DNA of 64,000 bases from Sapria himalayana (taxonomy: Eukaryota > Streptophyta > Magnoliopsida > Malpighiales > Rafflesiaceae), in assembly GCA_029783825.1 (NCBI GenBank), contig JAREIK010012298.1, forward strand, positions 62,001 to 126,000, given 5' to 3'. The notes beneath the pieces were generated by a model. It was not told the DNA's origin and searched no databases. It saw nothing but the letters and a program-made list of their open reading frames with translations. A program made the position numbers and the translations under genes. Numbering within the stretch: the stretch's first letter is position 1; every line of letters begins with the position of its first letter. Below, piece after piece: positions 1-10,668 of the stretch.

Positions 1-1006
1 CTTCTCTTTCTTCTTCTTATACTACTTATTCTCCTTCTTTTTCTTCTCCTTTTTCTTTTTATTCTTATTCTTCTTTATTTTCTTCTTTTAATTTTTCTCA
101 TCCTTCTCATTTTCTTCTTCTTTTTCTGCTTTTTCTTATTTTTTTCCTTCTTCTCTTTCTCCTCCTTCTTCTCCACCTCTTCGTCCTTCTTCTTCTATTT
201 GTTCATATTCTTTCTCTTCTTCATCTTCTTTTTCCCTTCTTCTTCTTCTTATTATTCTATTCCTTCTTTCTTTTCTCCTCCTCCTTTTTTTCCTCTTTTT
301 TTTCTTCCTTTTTGATGATACTTCTTCTTCTTCTTCTTTTTCTTATTTTTCTTCTTCTTCTTACTATTCTTATTCTTTTTCTTCCTCTTATTCTTCTTCT
401 TGTTCTTCTTTTTTTTTTCTTCTTTTTTTTCTTCTCTTTCTCCTTCTACTATTACTACTACTACTACTACTTCTTCTTCTTCTTCTACTACTATGTCTTT
501 TACTACTTCTTCTACCACCACCACCACCACAACTTCTTCTTCTTCTTCTACTAATTTTTATTATTCTTGCTGTTTTCTTTTTGTCCTTTTTTTATACATT
601 TATTTTTCTTCTACTTCTTTTTCTCCTTGTTTTTTCATTTTTTATTCATCCTTCCCCCTCCCCTCCCTCCTCTTCTCCTTCTTCTTCTTCCACTTCTTCT
701 TCACTTCTTCTTATTCTTCTTATTCTTCTTCTTTTTCTTCTTTTCCTTCTCCTTCTACTACTACTACTACTACTATTTCTTCTTCTTCTTCTTCTACTTT
801 GTGTTCTACTACTTTTTCTACCACTACTACTATTTCTTCATCTTCATCTACTAATTTTTATTATTCTTGCTATTTTCTTCTTGTCCATTTTTTATACTTC
901 TACTTATTTTTCTTCTACTACTTCTTCTTCTCCTTATTTTTTTCTTTTCTTATTCATCCTTTTTTTTTCCTCATCATCTTCTACTTCTTCCTTTTCTTCT
1001 TCTTCC

Positions 1007-1037
<31 letters not shown>

Positions 1038-1700
1038 CTTCTTCTCCTCCTTCTCTTCTTCTTCTTCTTCTTCTTATTCTTCTTCTTCTACTTCTTTTAC
1101 TTCTTTTTCTTTTACCTATTATACTACTACTACTTCTTCTTCTTCTACTTCTTCTTTTTCTAAATCTTTATTTTTTCTTCAACTTCTTCTCCTTCTTTTT
1201 CTTCTTCTTTCTCTACTAATACTATTACTTCTTCTTTTTATTCTTATTCTACAATAATTATAACTTCTTCTTCTTCTACTTCTTCTACCTTTTCTAATTC
1301 TATTCTACTTATTAATCTTCTTCTTATTTTTCTTATTCTTATTCTTCTCTTACTTCTTCTTCGAATACTTGTTTTTTTTCTACTACTTCTTCTTATACTT
1401 ATTTTTCTTCTACTTCTTCTTCTTATACTTATTTTTCTTCTACTTCTTCTTCTTATACTTGTTTTTCTTCTTCTTCTTTTTTTTTTTTCTTCTTATTATT
1501 ATTATTATTATTATTCTTCTTCTTCTTCTTCTTTCTCTTTGCTTCTTTTTCTTTCTCTTTGCATCTTCGTCTTCTTCTTCTTCTTCTTGTAATTCTTATT
1601 CTTATTCTTCTTCATGTAATTTTTCTTCCTCTTCATCTTCATCTTTTTCATATTCTACTTTCCTCCTTTCTTCTTCTTTCTAACCTTCTTTTTCTTATTT
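1..1700. repeat. Polypyrimidine (TTC)n array, truncated by window start
   Basis: The plus strand is almost purely C and T, with scattered A in TTA, TAC and CTA triplets. The array is mostly TTC-type triplets, so long stop-free frames rich in Ser, Phe and Leu open on the plus strand; these are by-products of composition and not genes. Higher-order structure is visible. A segment around 460-660 recurs around 765-960 with a period of about 300 bp, both containing the phrase CTAATTTTTATTATTCTTGC. A 30-bp unit is repeated about three times at roughly 1385-1475. The right flank grades into ordinary AT-rich DNA after about 1690. Confidence 0.95.
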
Positions 1701-3009
1701 TTATTCAACTTCTTCATTTTCTATTTTTTATTGTCTAATTTATTTTAAAATATTATGAATAAACTTTATTTTAAATTATTAGTGTAGATTGATTATATAT
1801 GACAATACATATTCAACCAAACACCATAACATCTTATTTGTGCATTTCATGATTAAAAAGTATAAAACTTGCATTCCCAAATTCATTCGTGCCAAATACT
1901 AAAATATAGTATTCGATGGAAATTTATATACCTGTATAAAACTTGTATTCCCCTTCGAAATAGTTAGCAAATCCAATTTTTTCAAATTTATATACTGGTC
2001 AGCAAGAATCAATAGAAGATAAATCCAATTTGTATTTTCTAACCAAATATTGGAAATACAAAACAATATAGACATGAGACTAATCAAATTTATTTTTTCG
2101 CATTGCTAATGCTTGCAAATTTTGATTAATATATCAAAAACCTAACATTGCTTAGATATATCAAAATCCTATAGTTGCGGCTACTTGCAAATCTAAGTAG
2201 GAATTTGGGTTTGGGTTAGGCTTTGGCATATGCATATCACACAATGCAGGTACATTTGACAATTAGAATTATGGATTATCACATACATAGGTATTTGTTT
2301 TTATAATTTTATATTATGATAATTATATACAAAATTATCAGAAGATATAAATAACTAGGTTGATTGCATGATCATATCCTCAATTTTTTAATTAATTATT
2401 AATATTTTGTTTGGCACAAATATTTTGGATATTTATATTTTGGTGCAATTAAAACAAAATATTTGTATTTTAGCTAATCATTCACTTTATAATTTAAAAA
2501 AATATACCATATTCAAAAATAATAAAATTTTGATGAATTATGTTTTGGTGCACTAAAATTAATAAATTTGATATTGTCTGCTAAAAATATAAAAAATAAA
2601 ATAAAATTCAATTTAATTTTTCCGTAAATTGTCATTAGAAACCATGACACTATCTAAAACTTTGATAGGATAAAAAATGGGATTTGAACTTGAACATATG
2701 TCATCTACATTCCAAAACCAAACAAACCACTCAATCACACATTAGTCATCACATAAATGCAAATTGAAATATTTATATATAAATAAAAAAATAAATTAAA
2801 ATACATTTAAGTATACTTAATATATTTAGATATATAAACATATAAGTAGATATATGAACCTATATATAAATTGACAAACAAACAAACATACATACATACA
2901 TATATAGATATATATCTACCAATAATTTATTTATTATTTTGTGATTTTTTTGAGAATATTAAAAATTTAGTTTATTATTTCTAAAAAATTTATTGAGAAT
3001 CTTCCCCCT
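1701..3009. other. AT-rich intergenic DNA, no gene seen
   Basis: No supportable coding region on either strand; the longest open frame is about 62 codons with no recognisable motif. Short A/T runs and a small TACATACATA stretch near 2890-2910 are the only structure I see. Confidence 0.6.
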
Positions 3010-3543
3010 ATTTATTTAGTTAATCTCGAATCTTATTTTATTTTATGTAATTGAATCTGATGATTAATTGTAAGTGACAGAAAATTTTGTGCACAAACTA
3101 AAGTTTGCACGTACAAGCAAATCTTTAGCGCCATTTAGCACAAATCCTTTAGCCTTCCCGGTGGGACTTTGAATGGCTTGCAAGAAGAAAGTTGTCTAAT
3201 GGATACATTTTTTAAAATATGGATACATTTTTTAAAAAACAAGAAAAGTTTTACAATGTGAACTGAAATAAACGAATTCTTAGAAAATATGAAAAAAAAA
3301 AAGAATTTTTTGGGTTCTTCAAAAAATAAATCTAAGTGGCAGAAAATTAAAGCACCATCTCGAAACAACAGATTTATTTAATAAGCATGAATTGTGCAAT
3401 GAAGATGTTTGTAATAATCCAACAGTCACATGGAAGATCAGGAGAAGAAGATTTCACAGATAAAGTACAACACGTGTAGATGAACACGTAAAACAGTAAT
3501 AACGAAAAGAAGTAGTTGCCCCTCAAGAAACCATAAAAACAAT

Positions 3544-3801
3544 CTAATGGCCCTGGCCGGGACTTGGAACAGATCGGAGAAGACGACTGTTTTCGTTGCG
3601 TTTCTCACTGTTAGTCGCGGAAACGTTGGGTTCAGAATTAAGCACGGAGCTGACCACCACGAAAGCAGAAAGGAGAAGAGATGAAACAGCATTTGTGTCG
3701 TCGTCGTCTTCCTTAACCGACAACTTTCTTGCCTCGATGGTGGAGAAAGGCATGGAAGCCAGAGAGATCAACAAAATGGGAATTAACCACCGAGCAGCCA
3801 T
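3544..3801 (-). CDS. Small secreted signalling-peptide precursor (PIP/PIPL- or CEP-like), copy 1
   Basis: Single-exon precursor of 85 aa. Residues 1 to about 23 form a signal peptide: MAARW, then a hydrophobic core of Ile, Leu and Pro, then STIEA before RKL. Next comes an acidic Asp/Glu stretch, a variable Ser/Val-rich middle, and a C-terminus ending RLLRSVPSPGQGH. Precursors that end in a Gly-x-Gly-His box after a Ser/Pro core are typical of the PIP/PIPL family (SGPSxxGxGH) and the CEP family (SPGxGH). They are secreted, trimmed and sensed by leucine-rich repeat receptor kinases. This core matches neither consensus exactly: it has SVPS for SGPS and is one residue short for PIP. The ATG is in good context (gccATGG) and starts the homology with the plus-strand copy at 17294-17548. 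The last 16 residues are identical between copies while the middle diverges, as expected for a conserved mature peptide. The family assignment is inference from the C-terminal motif. Confidence 0.72.
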   Translation of the reverse strand: MAARWLIPILLISLASMPFSTIEARKLSVKEDDDDTNAVSSLLLSAFVVVSSVLNSEPNVSATNSEKRNENSRLLRSVPSPGQGH

Positions 3802-3879
3802 GGAGCGGGGGACGTGCAGGTGTGGTGATCAGGAGCACTGTTTGAGTGCGATGTATGAATGGACATTCGCATGCACATG

Positions 3880-3892
3880 ATACAATAATATA
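3880..3892 (-). promoter_or_regulatory. Degenerate TATA position of peptide gene copy 1
   Basis: At the place where copy 2 has TATATAAA, this arm reads CCTATATTATTG on the minus strand. It is AT-rich but lacks the TATAAA core. It lies about 85 bp upstream of the ATG at 3801. Confidence 0.4.
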
Positions 3893-3969
3893 GGTTTAAG
3901 AGATGCCATTGCAAGCGTTGGATTTTATTTTTTTGCAAGTCTCAGCTTTTTGCCATATTTTCTTCCGGA

Positions 3970-3990
3970 TGACCGATGACCGATGACCGA
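3970..3990 (-). promoter_or_regulatory. Three tandem 7-bp TGACCGA units upstream of peptide gene copy 1
   Basis: The plus strand reads TGACCGA three times in a row, 170-190 bp upstream of the ATG. TGAC is the core of the W-box bound by WRKY factors. The other arm carries nine related units in the same relative place. Regulatory function is inferred only from motif and position. Confidence 0.45.
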
Positions 3991-4399
3991 GACCCAATAA
4001 TATTCTCATCACATTCACATATGATTATATGATGCGGAAAGCCTCAATAATATATTTGTGTTTTGTTGCTCCAAGTCCAATTACAAAATATATGATTTTT
4101 GGATCACCAAAAAGAGTTCATAATCAAAAAAAATTATTTAAGATTCAAAATAATTAAATTTTTTATATTAAAATCAACAGCCCGATTTTGCCCTCCAAAA
4201 TAAAAAATAAAATAAAATTTTATTAAGTATAAATTTGGTATTAAAAATCAGAAAACTACATAATTCAATTACATGAATGTAGATTGGTGAGATTTGAAGC
4301 AATACGCTTTATATGTAAAAACCACAACAAACCAATTTATCTCTATTTTTTTCTTAAATATAATAAATCAAAATAATTATATAAAAAAACAAAATAATG

Positions 4400-4556
4400 T
4401 TATGCATATATAAATATACATAAATACATACATACACACACGCACACACACACATATATATATATATATAGACAAACACATACACACACACACCTATATA
4501 AACTTATAAATATGTATGAATGTGTGTGTGTGTGTGTGTGTGTGTTTATATAAGTG

Positions 4557-4587
<31 letters not shown>

Positions 4588-4625
4588 TCACATATCTACA
4601 AATATTTATAAATATTTATAAATGT
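4400..4625. repeat. Compound CA/TA/TG microsatellite
   Basis: Stretches of (CA)n at 4435-4455, (TA)n at 4455-4470, (CA)n at 4480-4493 and two (TG)n blocks around 4520-4590, separated by short AT spacers. The minus-strand open frame here is only His/Thr and Cys/Val repeats. Confidence 0.9.
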
Positions 4626-7600
4626 ATAATATTTATTTTGTTTTTGTACATACATATTTAGATTTTATGAAAAGTGATTTCTGGATACAAAAACAATATT
4701 TTATGAATTTCAAAATCCATATTGTATTTTTTTTTTTAAATCGGGATGATTAATTTATTTGCACCAAAACTTTAAAATTTTCAAGTTTGGTGAATATTTT
4801 TTTTATTTTGAAAAGTTAAGTTTTTTTAAAATGCTGTACTTTGTGTTTGGTGCACCAAAAGTCAAAAACACAAATCTCCCTATTTCTAGACTCTAAATGT
4901 GTAGTATTATGTGTTTGATGGAATTAATTTAGTAATAAGATGCAATTGGAAAAATGATTATTCATCATGAAATGAGTCTCATTTTTATAAAAATATTCTC
5001 ACTATTTTTTTTTTACAAAAAATCAAATAATTTTATAATAAATGGAATGGTAGTCATGTTTTATTTATAAAGAACTCAACTACCATAAAGTTAAATAAAA
5101 TTCCCAAAAAGGAAAAAAATATTTTTCTGATACAATATGATGTAGTAGATTATAATTATCTTTATAAATACCATAGTTTCTAAGATTATCAATCCATATA
5201 TTCCTTAAGTGAAATTTGATTATACAATGTTTAATATTTATTTCTATTTTTAATTATCCATTATTATATAATTAATATCTAGAATCTATTATCATAAAAA
5301 TAAAATAATGTTGATAATTGTTTGAAAATGAGAATTAATTACTACTTTTTAATTATATTTTATCAACTCTGGTTGATAAAATGGGGTCCAACAAATTCCT
5401 TCTAAAAAGAATAAGCTTTTTTTTTTTAATATGATGGGCTAGTAAGTTAAACTCCTCTCTTCATTGCTCAGGCATCAATGTTGATCTAGATATATTTGAA
5501 TGAAATCAAAATAGCAGTTCAAGGATATTTTCTTCGATCACATTAAATTGAAGGAGACGAGCATTTTTCAAACAAAGGAATAAACTAAATATCAAAGTGC
5601 TAGCCAATTTTGCTCAAGTATGTTCAAAGAAAAGCTCATCGTATTACAACTTGCCTTCAAATGGTTTTTTAAACAAGTTCAAAAATAAATCATTCTTTGT
5701 TTTAAGATAACCATATTTAAAGATATGATTATTGTAATATAAAATAGGTGTATTTGGCATAATGCTTGCCAACACAAAAGCATAAAACAAGTAGTCTTAT
5801 TTTAGTTAGTGAAGTGATAATATACACATGTAACAGTAAATATCATGTATTACTATGCGCATGTATTCTAGAAAAAAAACGAACAAATAAGGCTCAAATC
5901 AGAACATATTCCACAGTGTAAATATGCATTTTTGGTGATATCTCGAGGTTTTGTTCCTTGTACCAACACAAACAAACACCTCTAAAACAAACAAGCAAGT
6001 GTAATATTAGTTGTAAATAAGAGAAAAGAAATTAGTCTCTCTATCTCAAATTATTTTTTCTTATTTTATATATAAAAAAAATCATCTCATGGCTCATGCT
6101 TTAAAGAAAGTATTTTTTTCATTTCAATTAAATATTTTCTTTGATGTTTATCAAAGAATAAATATTTTTTTTATATTAAAAACATGACATACTAATAAAT
6201 GTTTGGAGAAATGACTAAAATGACACAATAAGATCATGTTTTACTCTAATAAAATAAAATCTACAATATTGGTATAGCTCAAAAAAATATTTAGCAATAC
6301 ATGCAGCAAAATAAGCGAGTAAAAAAAAATCTAAAAATCACTAGATATATAATAAAAATATGTTGCTTCATCAAGTCACAAAATGGAACAAAATCTCATA
6401 TAATAAAAGTATATTTGTCAAGGAAATATATGTACATTTATCTAAACATATTAAATAACTCATTGATATGACATGAAGCATAAAACTAAATTAAGTTGCT
6501 CCATATGAATTTGTTTTATCTAACTCTTACTTTGCTTCTTATAGATTCTAGCCTATCTATAGGATCATCTATTCAACTTTCAAATAATCTTAATCTAGAA
6601 ATTAGTCTTTAATATAGAAACAAACTAAAATCCATGTGGCCACTTATGTAGCAGTCTCTATTGGATTGTTCAACTGGTCTTGGTGGGTGGTTATCTTGAC
6701 TTTTTTTTGGAGGAGATGATCACATTCTTCTAGAATTTCAACATGATTTCAATATTTGACATCTTGACCTACATATAACACATCGGATTGCAATGTTTAA
6801 AAAAAAGAATAAGCACCATTGCTTAGTTGCTGTGAGTTCGATAACATGGACAATGGCGACTAGTTCATAAATGTGGGTTTTCTAAGGTGAATATCTCTCA
6901 CCCATGTGGTCATTTAGTGATATGAAGTTAGATGTCTCCTATTTAGATGATTGTTCAATGGTGGTACCCAAAATGATCACACTTAATTTAAAGATCATTT
7001 AGATCATATTCTTGAGCTCTTGTCTGCATAAATAAAAGATAACTATTAATTTTATGATTTTCTTAGACATACTTTCTTCTCTTAAAAATAGGATAGATAG
7101 ACTATTATTTCATGATTTAGTATATAAGTATAGTATAGGACTAATCACTTAAAGATAGTTGGTTACTTGTATTGTTATATTATATTTCAAATTTAATGAT
7201 AGACAAAGCTTATTCTTTTCTTCCCATCTTGACACTGCACATAAACACATAATATTGAAAATGTATGACACCCATAGAAGTGTTATTTGACTACAAATGA
7301 AGGTGGTTTGATTTTCTCGAGAAACTTTTTGATCCATTAGAAAATACCATAGACCCGGGTTGTCAATAATGGAAAAATCTAGGTACTGTATTATAGATCT
7401 TACATATTTACTATTTGTGTTTTTTGTTGTTATTGATTTTCATGATATTATTTTTTGAGATATCTATTCTATTGGTATGATGTGAGGCCCTTTGGGTGTG
7501 GAGTATAAGAAATAAATATATGTGTGCATATAATTTATTTTCTAAAATACATAGGGAGGACTGGAAATAATTTTGTCGAGTCCAAAATTGATTTCGACTA

Positions 7601-7863
7601 GGATATTACCTAAAATCCATGTGTTTGTATTTATATTTTATTATTTTATGAATATTAAAACTCAAATATATTTTATTTTGGATTTTGAATCATGAGTTTT
7701 TTTTTCAAGTATTGTTTGCTTTTGCCAATATGTATATTATGTTGAATTTGTGTTTTTTAGGGTATAATATAGTTTTTATTTTCAATAGAATTTAAATATT
7801 GGTGTGATGTGCATTTAATTATATTACTCTAAAAATTATGTTGAATGATCTATCATCAATACT

Positions 7864-7894
<31 letters not shown>

Positions 7895-8559
7895 TCATGC
7901 TTATATGAGATGTTGGAGTGATAGGCCCAAGAGCAGTATTCTCCTAAAATTCAAGCTAAGAAAACATGGTACATTTGAGCAATTATTTTTGTCTCCTAGG
8001 TTTATTTTTAAATTTATAAAAATATGGTATTAATATTCAATTAATTTTGTAACTGGACACCATAACATAATTTTATTTTTTTTATGCAATTTTTTAATAT
8101 TGCTCAAATCTCAATATTAGAGTATAACAATGTCAAAGATTAATCAATGAAAATGGGAAGTTATATTTTTTTTTTAAAAAAAATAACTCTTAACAAATAA
8201 AACTCTACTAGATGATATATCATTCACTATTCTTGTAGAATAATATTGGGTACTCTACTAGCTCTTTAGCACAAGTCTTTAATTATATAACACATTTTTT
8301 TTGGTTATGATATTATCATAAAGTCACATAAAGATAATGTCATGACTCTATGAAGTCGTCTTGACTTTATCTTTACCAAAGCTTTATATTACCAAGTTTA
8401 AGCTATAATTTTTTCTTAAAAGGCATAACTTTTGAGCTACAAAAATTTACAAAGCCAAAGATAATCAGGCAAAGCTTGGATAATTATCCAATGCCATGAA
8501 TTATAGACACAAAATATTATAGGGGAAAATAATTAAACATGACCACTTCCCAAGGTCTT
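4626..8559. other. AT-rich DNA without recognisable genes
   Basis: About 4 kb with no coding region I can support on either strand. A (CA)n microsatellite lies at about 7866-7894. Open frames stay below about 65 codons and show no domain motif. I looked for transposon termini and RNA genes and saw none convincing. Confidence 0.55.
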
Positions 8560-9070
8560 GACTCTTGCTCTCAAGAGAAGACAAAGTCATGACTTTTATA
8601 TATAAGATAATTGTTAAGGTCTTGGTTATTCCTATCATTATGGCCATGTTATATATGAGAAAGGTTAAAGAAAAAGTCATGACCATTCTCAACCTCACAT
8701 CCATATAATGTACAAAAGAGACAATTCCTATTGTTATGGTTATTCTCAATGCCACCACCACATGATGCACAAAAAAGACCATTCTCAATGTTGTTGCATT
8801 TCTCAATTCTATATCCATTTGATATACAAGAAATATCATTCTCAGCATTGTGATCATTCCTAAGTATTGTGGCCATTTCAAGTAAAAGAAAGACTAAGAT
8901 CATGTCATGATCATTCTTAACACCATAACTATTTGATGGAGAAGGAAGACTAGTGCTATAGCCATTCTCATTCCAAGTACAATGACTTTGTGTTAGAGAC
9001 ATAAAAGAAAAAAGTTATAGATATTCCCAATATCATGACACTATGTTATAGAAAGATTAGGATGAATTCC
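8560..9070. repeat. Degenerate ~60-bp minisatellite
   Basis: Imperfect units recur, built around CATGACCATTCTCAA, a CCATAxxATGxACAAxAxA block and a spacer. Examples begin near 8675, 8735, 8780, 8840 and 8905. The repetition produces two overlapping minus-strand open frames of 117-126 codons with internally repetitive protein. I regard these as by-products because neither shows a start context or a known domain. Confidence 0.6.
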
Positions 9071-10307
9071 AAAGCCATAAACTACTTTCCAAAGTCAAGA
9101 CCTCAAGCTCAAGAGACTAAGGCCAAAATCATATTGTATTCGGAACACCATGACTTTTTATAGGATCCAAGGAATCTAAAAAGATATTTCTTCTTCTCCA
9201 TACATCAATCTAAAGCAAAGCATAGAAAATAACCCTATGGGTAGATTTTCACACTCTCTAGGAGATCTATGAGCAAACAAATGATGCAAGACATAAGCAA
9301 AATCCTAGACATGGAAGCATGATTGTCAAATCCCCCCATTTTCTTGGGCATATCCAAAAAAAGTAACCAAAATAGTATGAGATTGATATTTGTATCTAGA
9401 TTCTTATGAGAACCATCATTGAGAACATGAGTTTTAAGGGATGTCTTCTCTTTTACCTCATGAATCTATTCCCATTATCAAGCTAAATTATGGCCTAGGG
9501 TTTTGTATTTGTGAATTATGAGATATATAAATAGTTTTGTAATTAATTAGTGTATTTAATTTATGTTGTAGAATATAAATAGACATATATGATTATTAAA
9601 TAGAACTTGAATTAATAATTTGACTATTAGTAGATTTATATATGTTATTATGGTAATTGATGATAAATAAATCATGAGGCTCACATACATATATGATAAG
9701 CAGAAAGTGATATCCATTCTGACATCAATAGAAAAACATATATATATAGGATATATATATATACTCTATATATAATATGCATATAGAGCATATATGTAGT
9801 GTTGTGTATATGTTTTCAAAAAACATATATTATATTCATGTTTCCAAAAGAATACATATAATATATATACATATATTGTACATATATTATGTGTATACCC
9901 TATGTATTTTTCAAAAAACATATAAACACAACATGCAATCTCTATATATATTTTAAAAAAATATATATACAATATATATTTTTATAAATAAATGTATATA
10001 TTTTATGTGTTTTTCATAAAATGTATATAGATTATATGTTTTTCATAAAACATATACAAGTATTTTTTAAAAACCTGACATGGCATGTAATTCTAAGTGA
10101 TGATGTATCAGGGAAGGAATATTTTCTTATTTATATTTTTGAGGGTAGTGAAACATAAATGTTTTATATTTTGGTGTTATTTTGAAAAAATTTTTAAACA
10201 AGGTGTATTTTTTATTAAATTATTTCATTCGATTGTCAATTTACATGATTTTCCATCAACTCAGTACATGCAAGACTAAACATTTTGGCTCTTTGACACG
10301 CCCAAAT
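9071..10307. other. AT-rich DNA with ATATAT and palindromic repeats
   Basis: No gene seen. From about 9735 to 10060 the sequence is dominated by ATATAT and by repeated copies of a TTTTTCAAAAAACATATA-like phrase, several self-complementary. Such DNA could extrude hairpins, but nothing shows a function. Confidence 0.6.
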
Positions 10308-10638
10308 TGTTGAATATTTTCAAAAGCATAATCTTTGATTGATCTAGAGGTTATGTTTCTCTTGTGTACGAACTTCTTTCAAAATAGAGAGAAGAAGAAA
10401 AACATGAAAAAGAAGAATACAAGCCATCAAGGTCTTTACAAAAGACTTATATATTTAAAACAATTATTGTACTAGAATGTTAAATAAAATAATAAAAGCT
10501 AATAAAGTAATAAACAACAGAATATGAGTGAATACACATACATGACTAATTGATACATTCATTATGAAAGGCTTGTCTAAATGGGCTTCTTTAACTAGTC
10601 CATGAGCTTCATTTTACCAAACAATTATGATTTTATCA
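10308..10638 (-). repeat. 3' LTR of copia element A
   Basis: Bounded on the plus strand by TGTTGAAT and TTTTATCA. It is followed on its inner side by a purine tract on the minus strand (AAATGGGGGAAAACAT), the expected polypurine tract position. Its sequence resembles 32690-33028. The pairing with a second LTR of the same element cannot be shown because the other end is missing. Confidence 0.65.
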
Positions 10639-10668
10639 ATGTTTTCCCCCATTTGGTGAAATATGTTT

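Larger units (their letters stand above)
3010..3996 (-). repeat. Left arm of ~1-kb inverted duplication carrying a peptide gene
   Basis: Read on the minus strand, this segment aligns end to end with the plus strand of 17060-18055. The match covers the promoter, the whole peptide gene, its 3' flank and a further ~500 bp downstream. Shared phrases include GGCTAAAGGATTTGTGCTA (3' flank) and CATGTGCATGCGAATGTCC (5' flank). The matching 3' end is near 3010 and the 5' end is a short TGACCGA repeat at 3970-3990. The arms differ by substitutions and small indels only, so this is a moderately old segmental duplication and not a transposon terminal repeat. Confidence 0.9.

Noticed and set aside
252..1683. 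Open frames of 80-285 codons on both strands
   Set aside because: By-products of the TTC-type array.
1..1700. CRISPR-like or spacer-repeat array
   Set aside because: No constant repeat with unique spacers; plain triplet-type low complexity in a plant genome.
3596..3880. 94-codon plus-strand frame
   Set aside because: Exactly antisense to the peptide gene at 3544-3801, and not the frame conserved between the two arms.
4400..4591. Minus-strand 63-codon frame
   Set aside because: Translation of CA/TG microsatellites.
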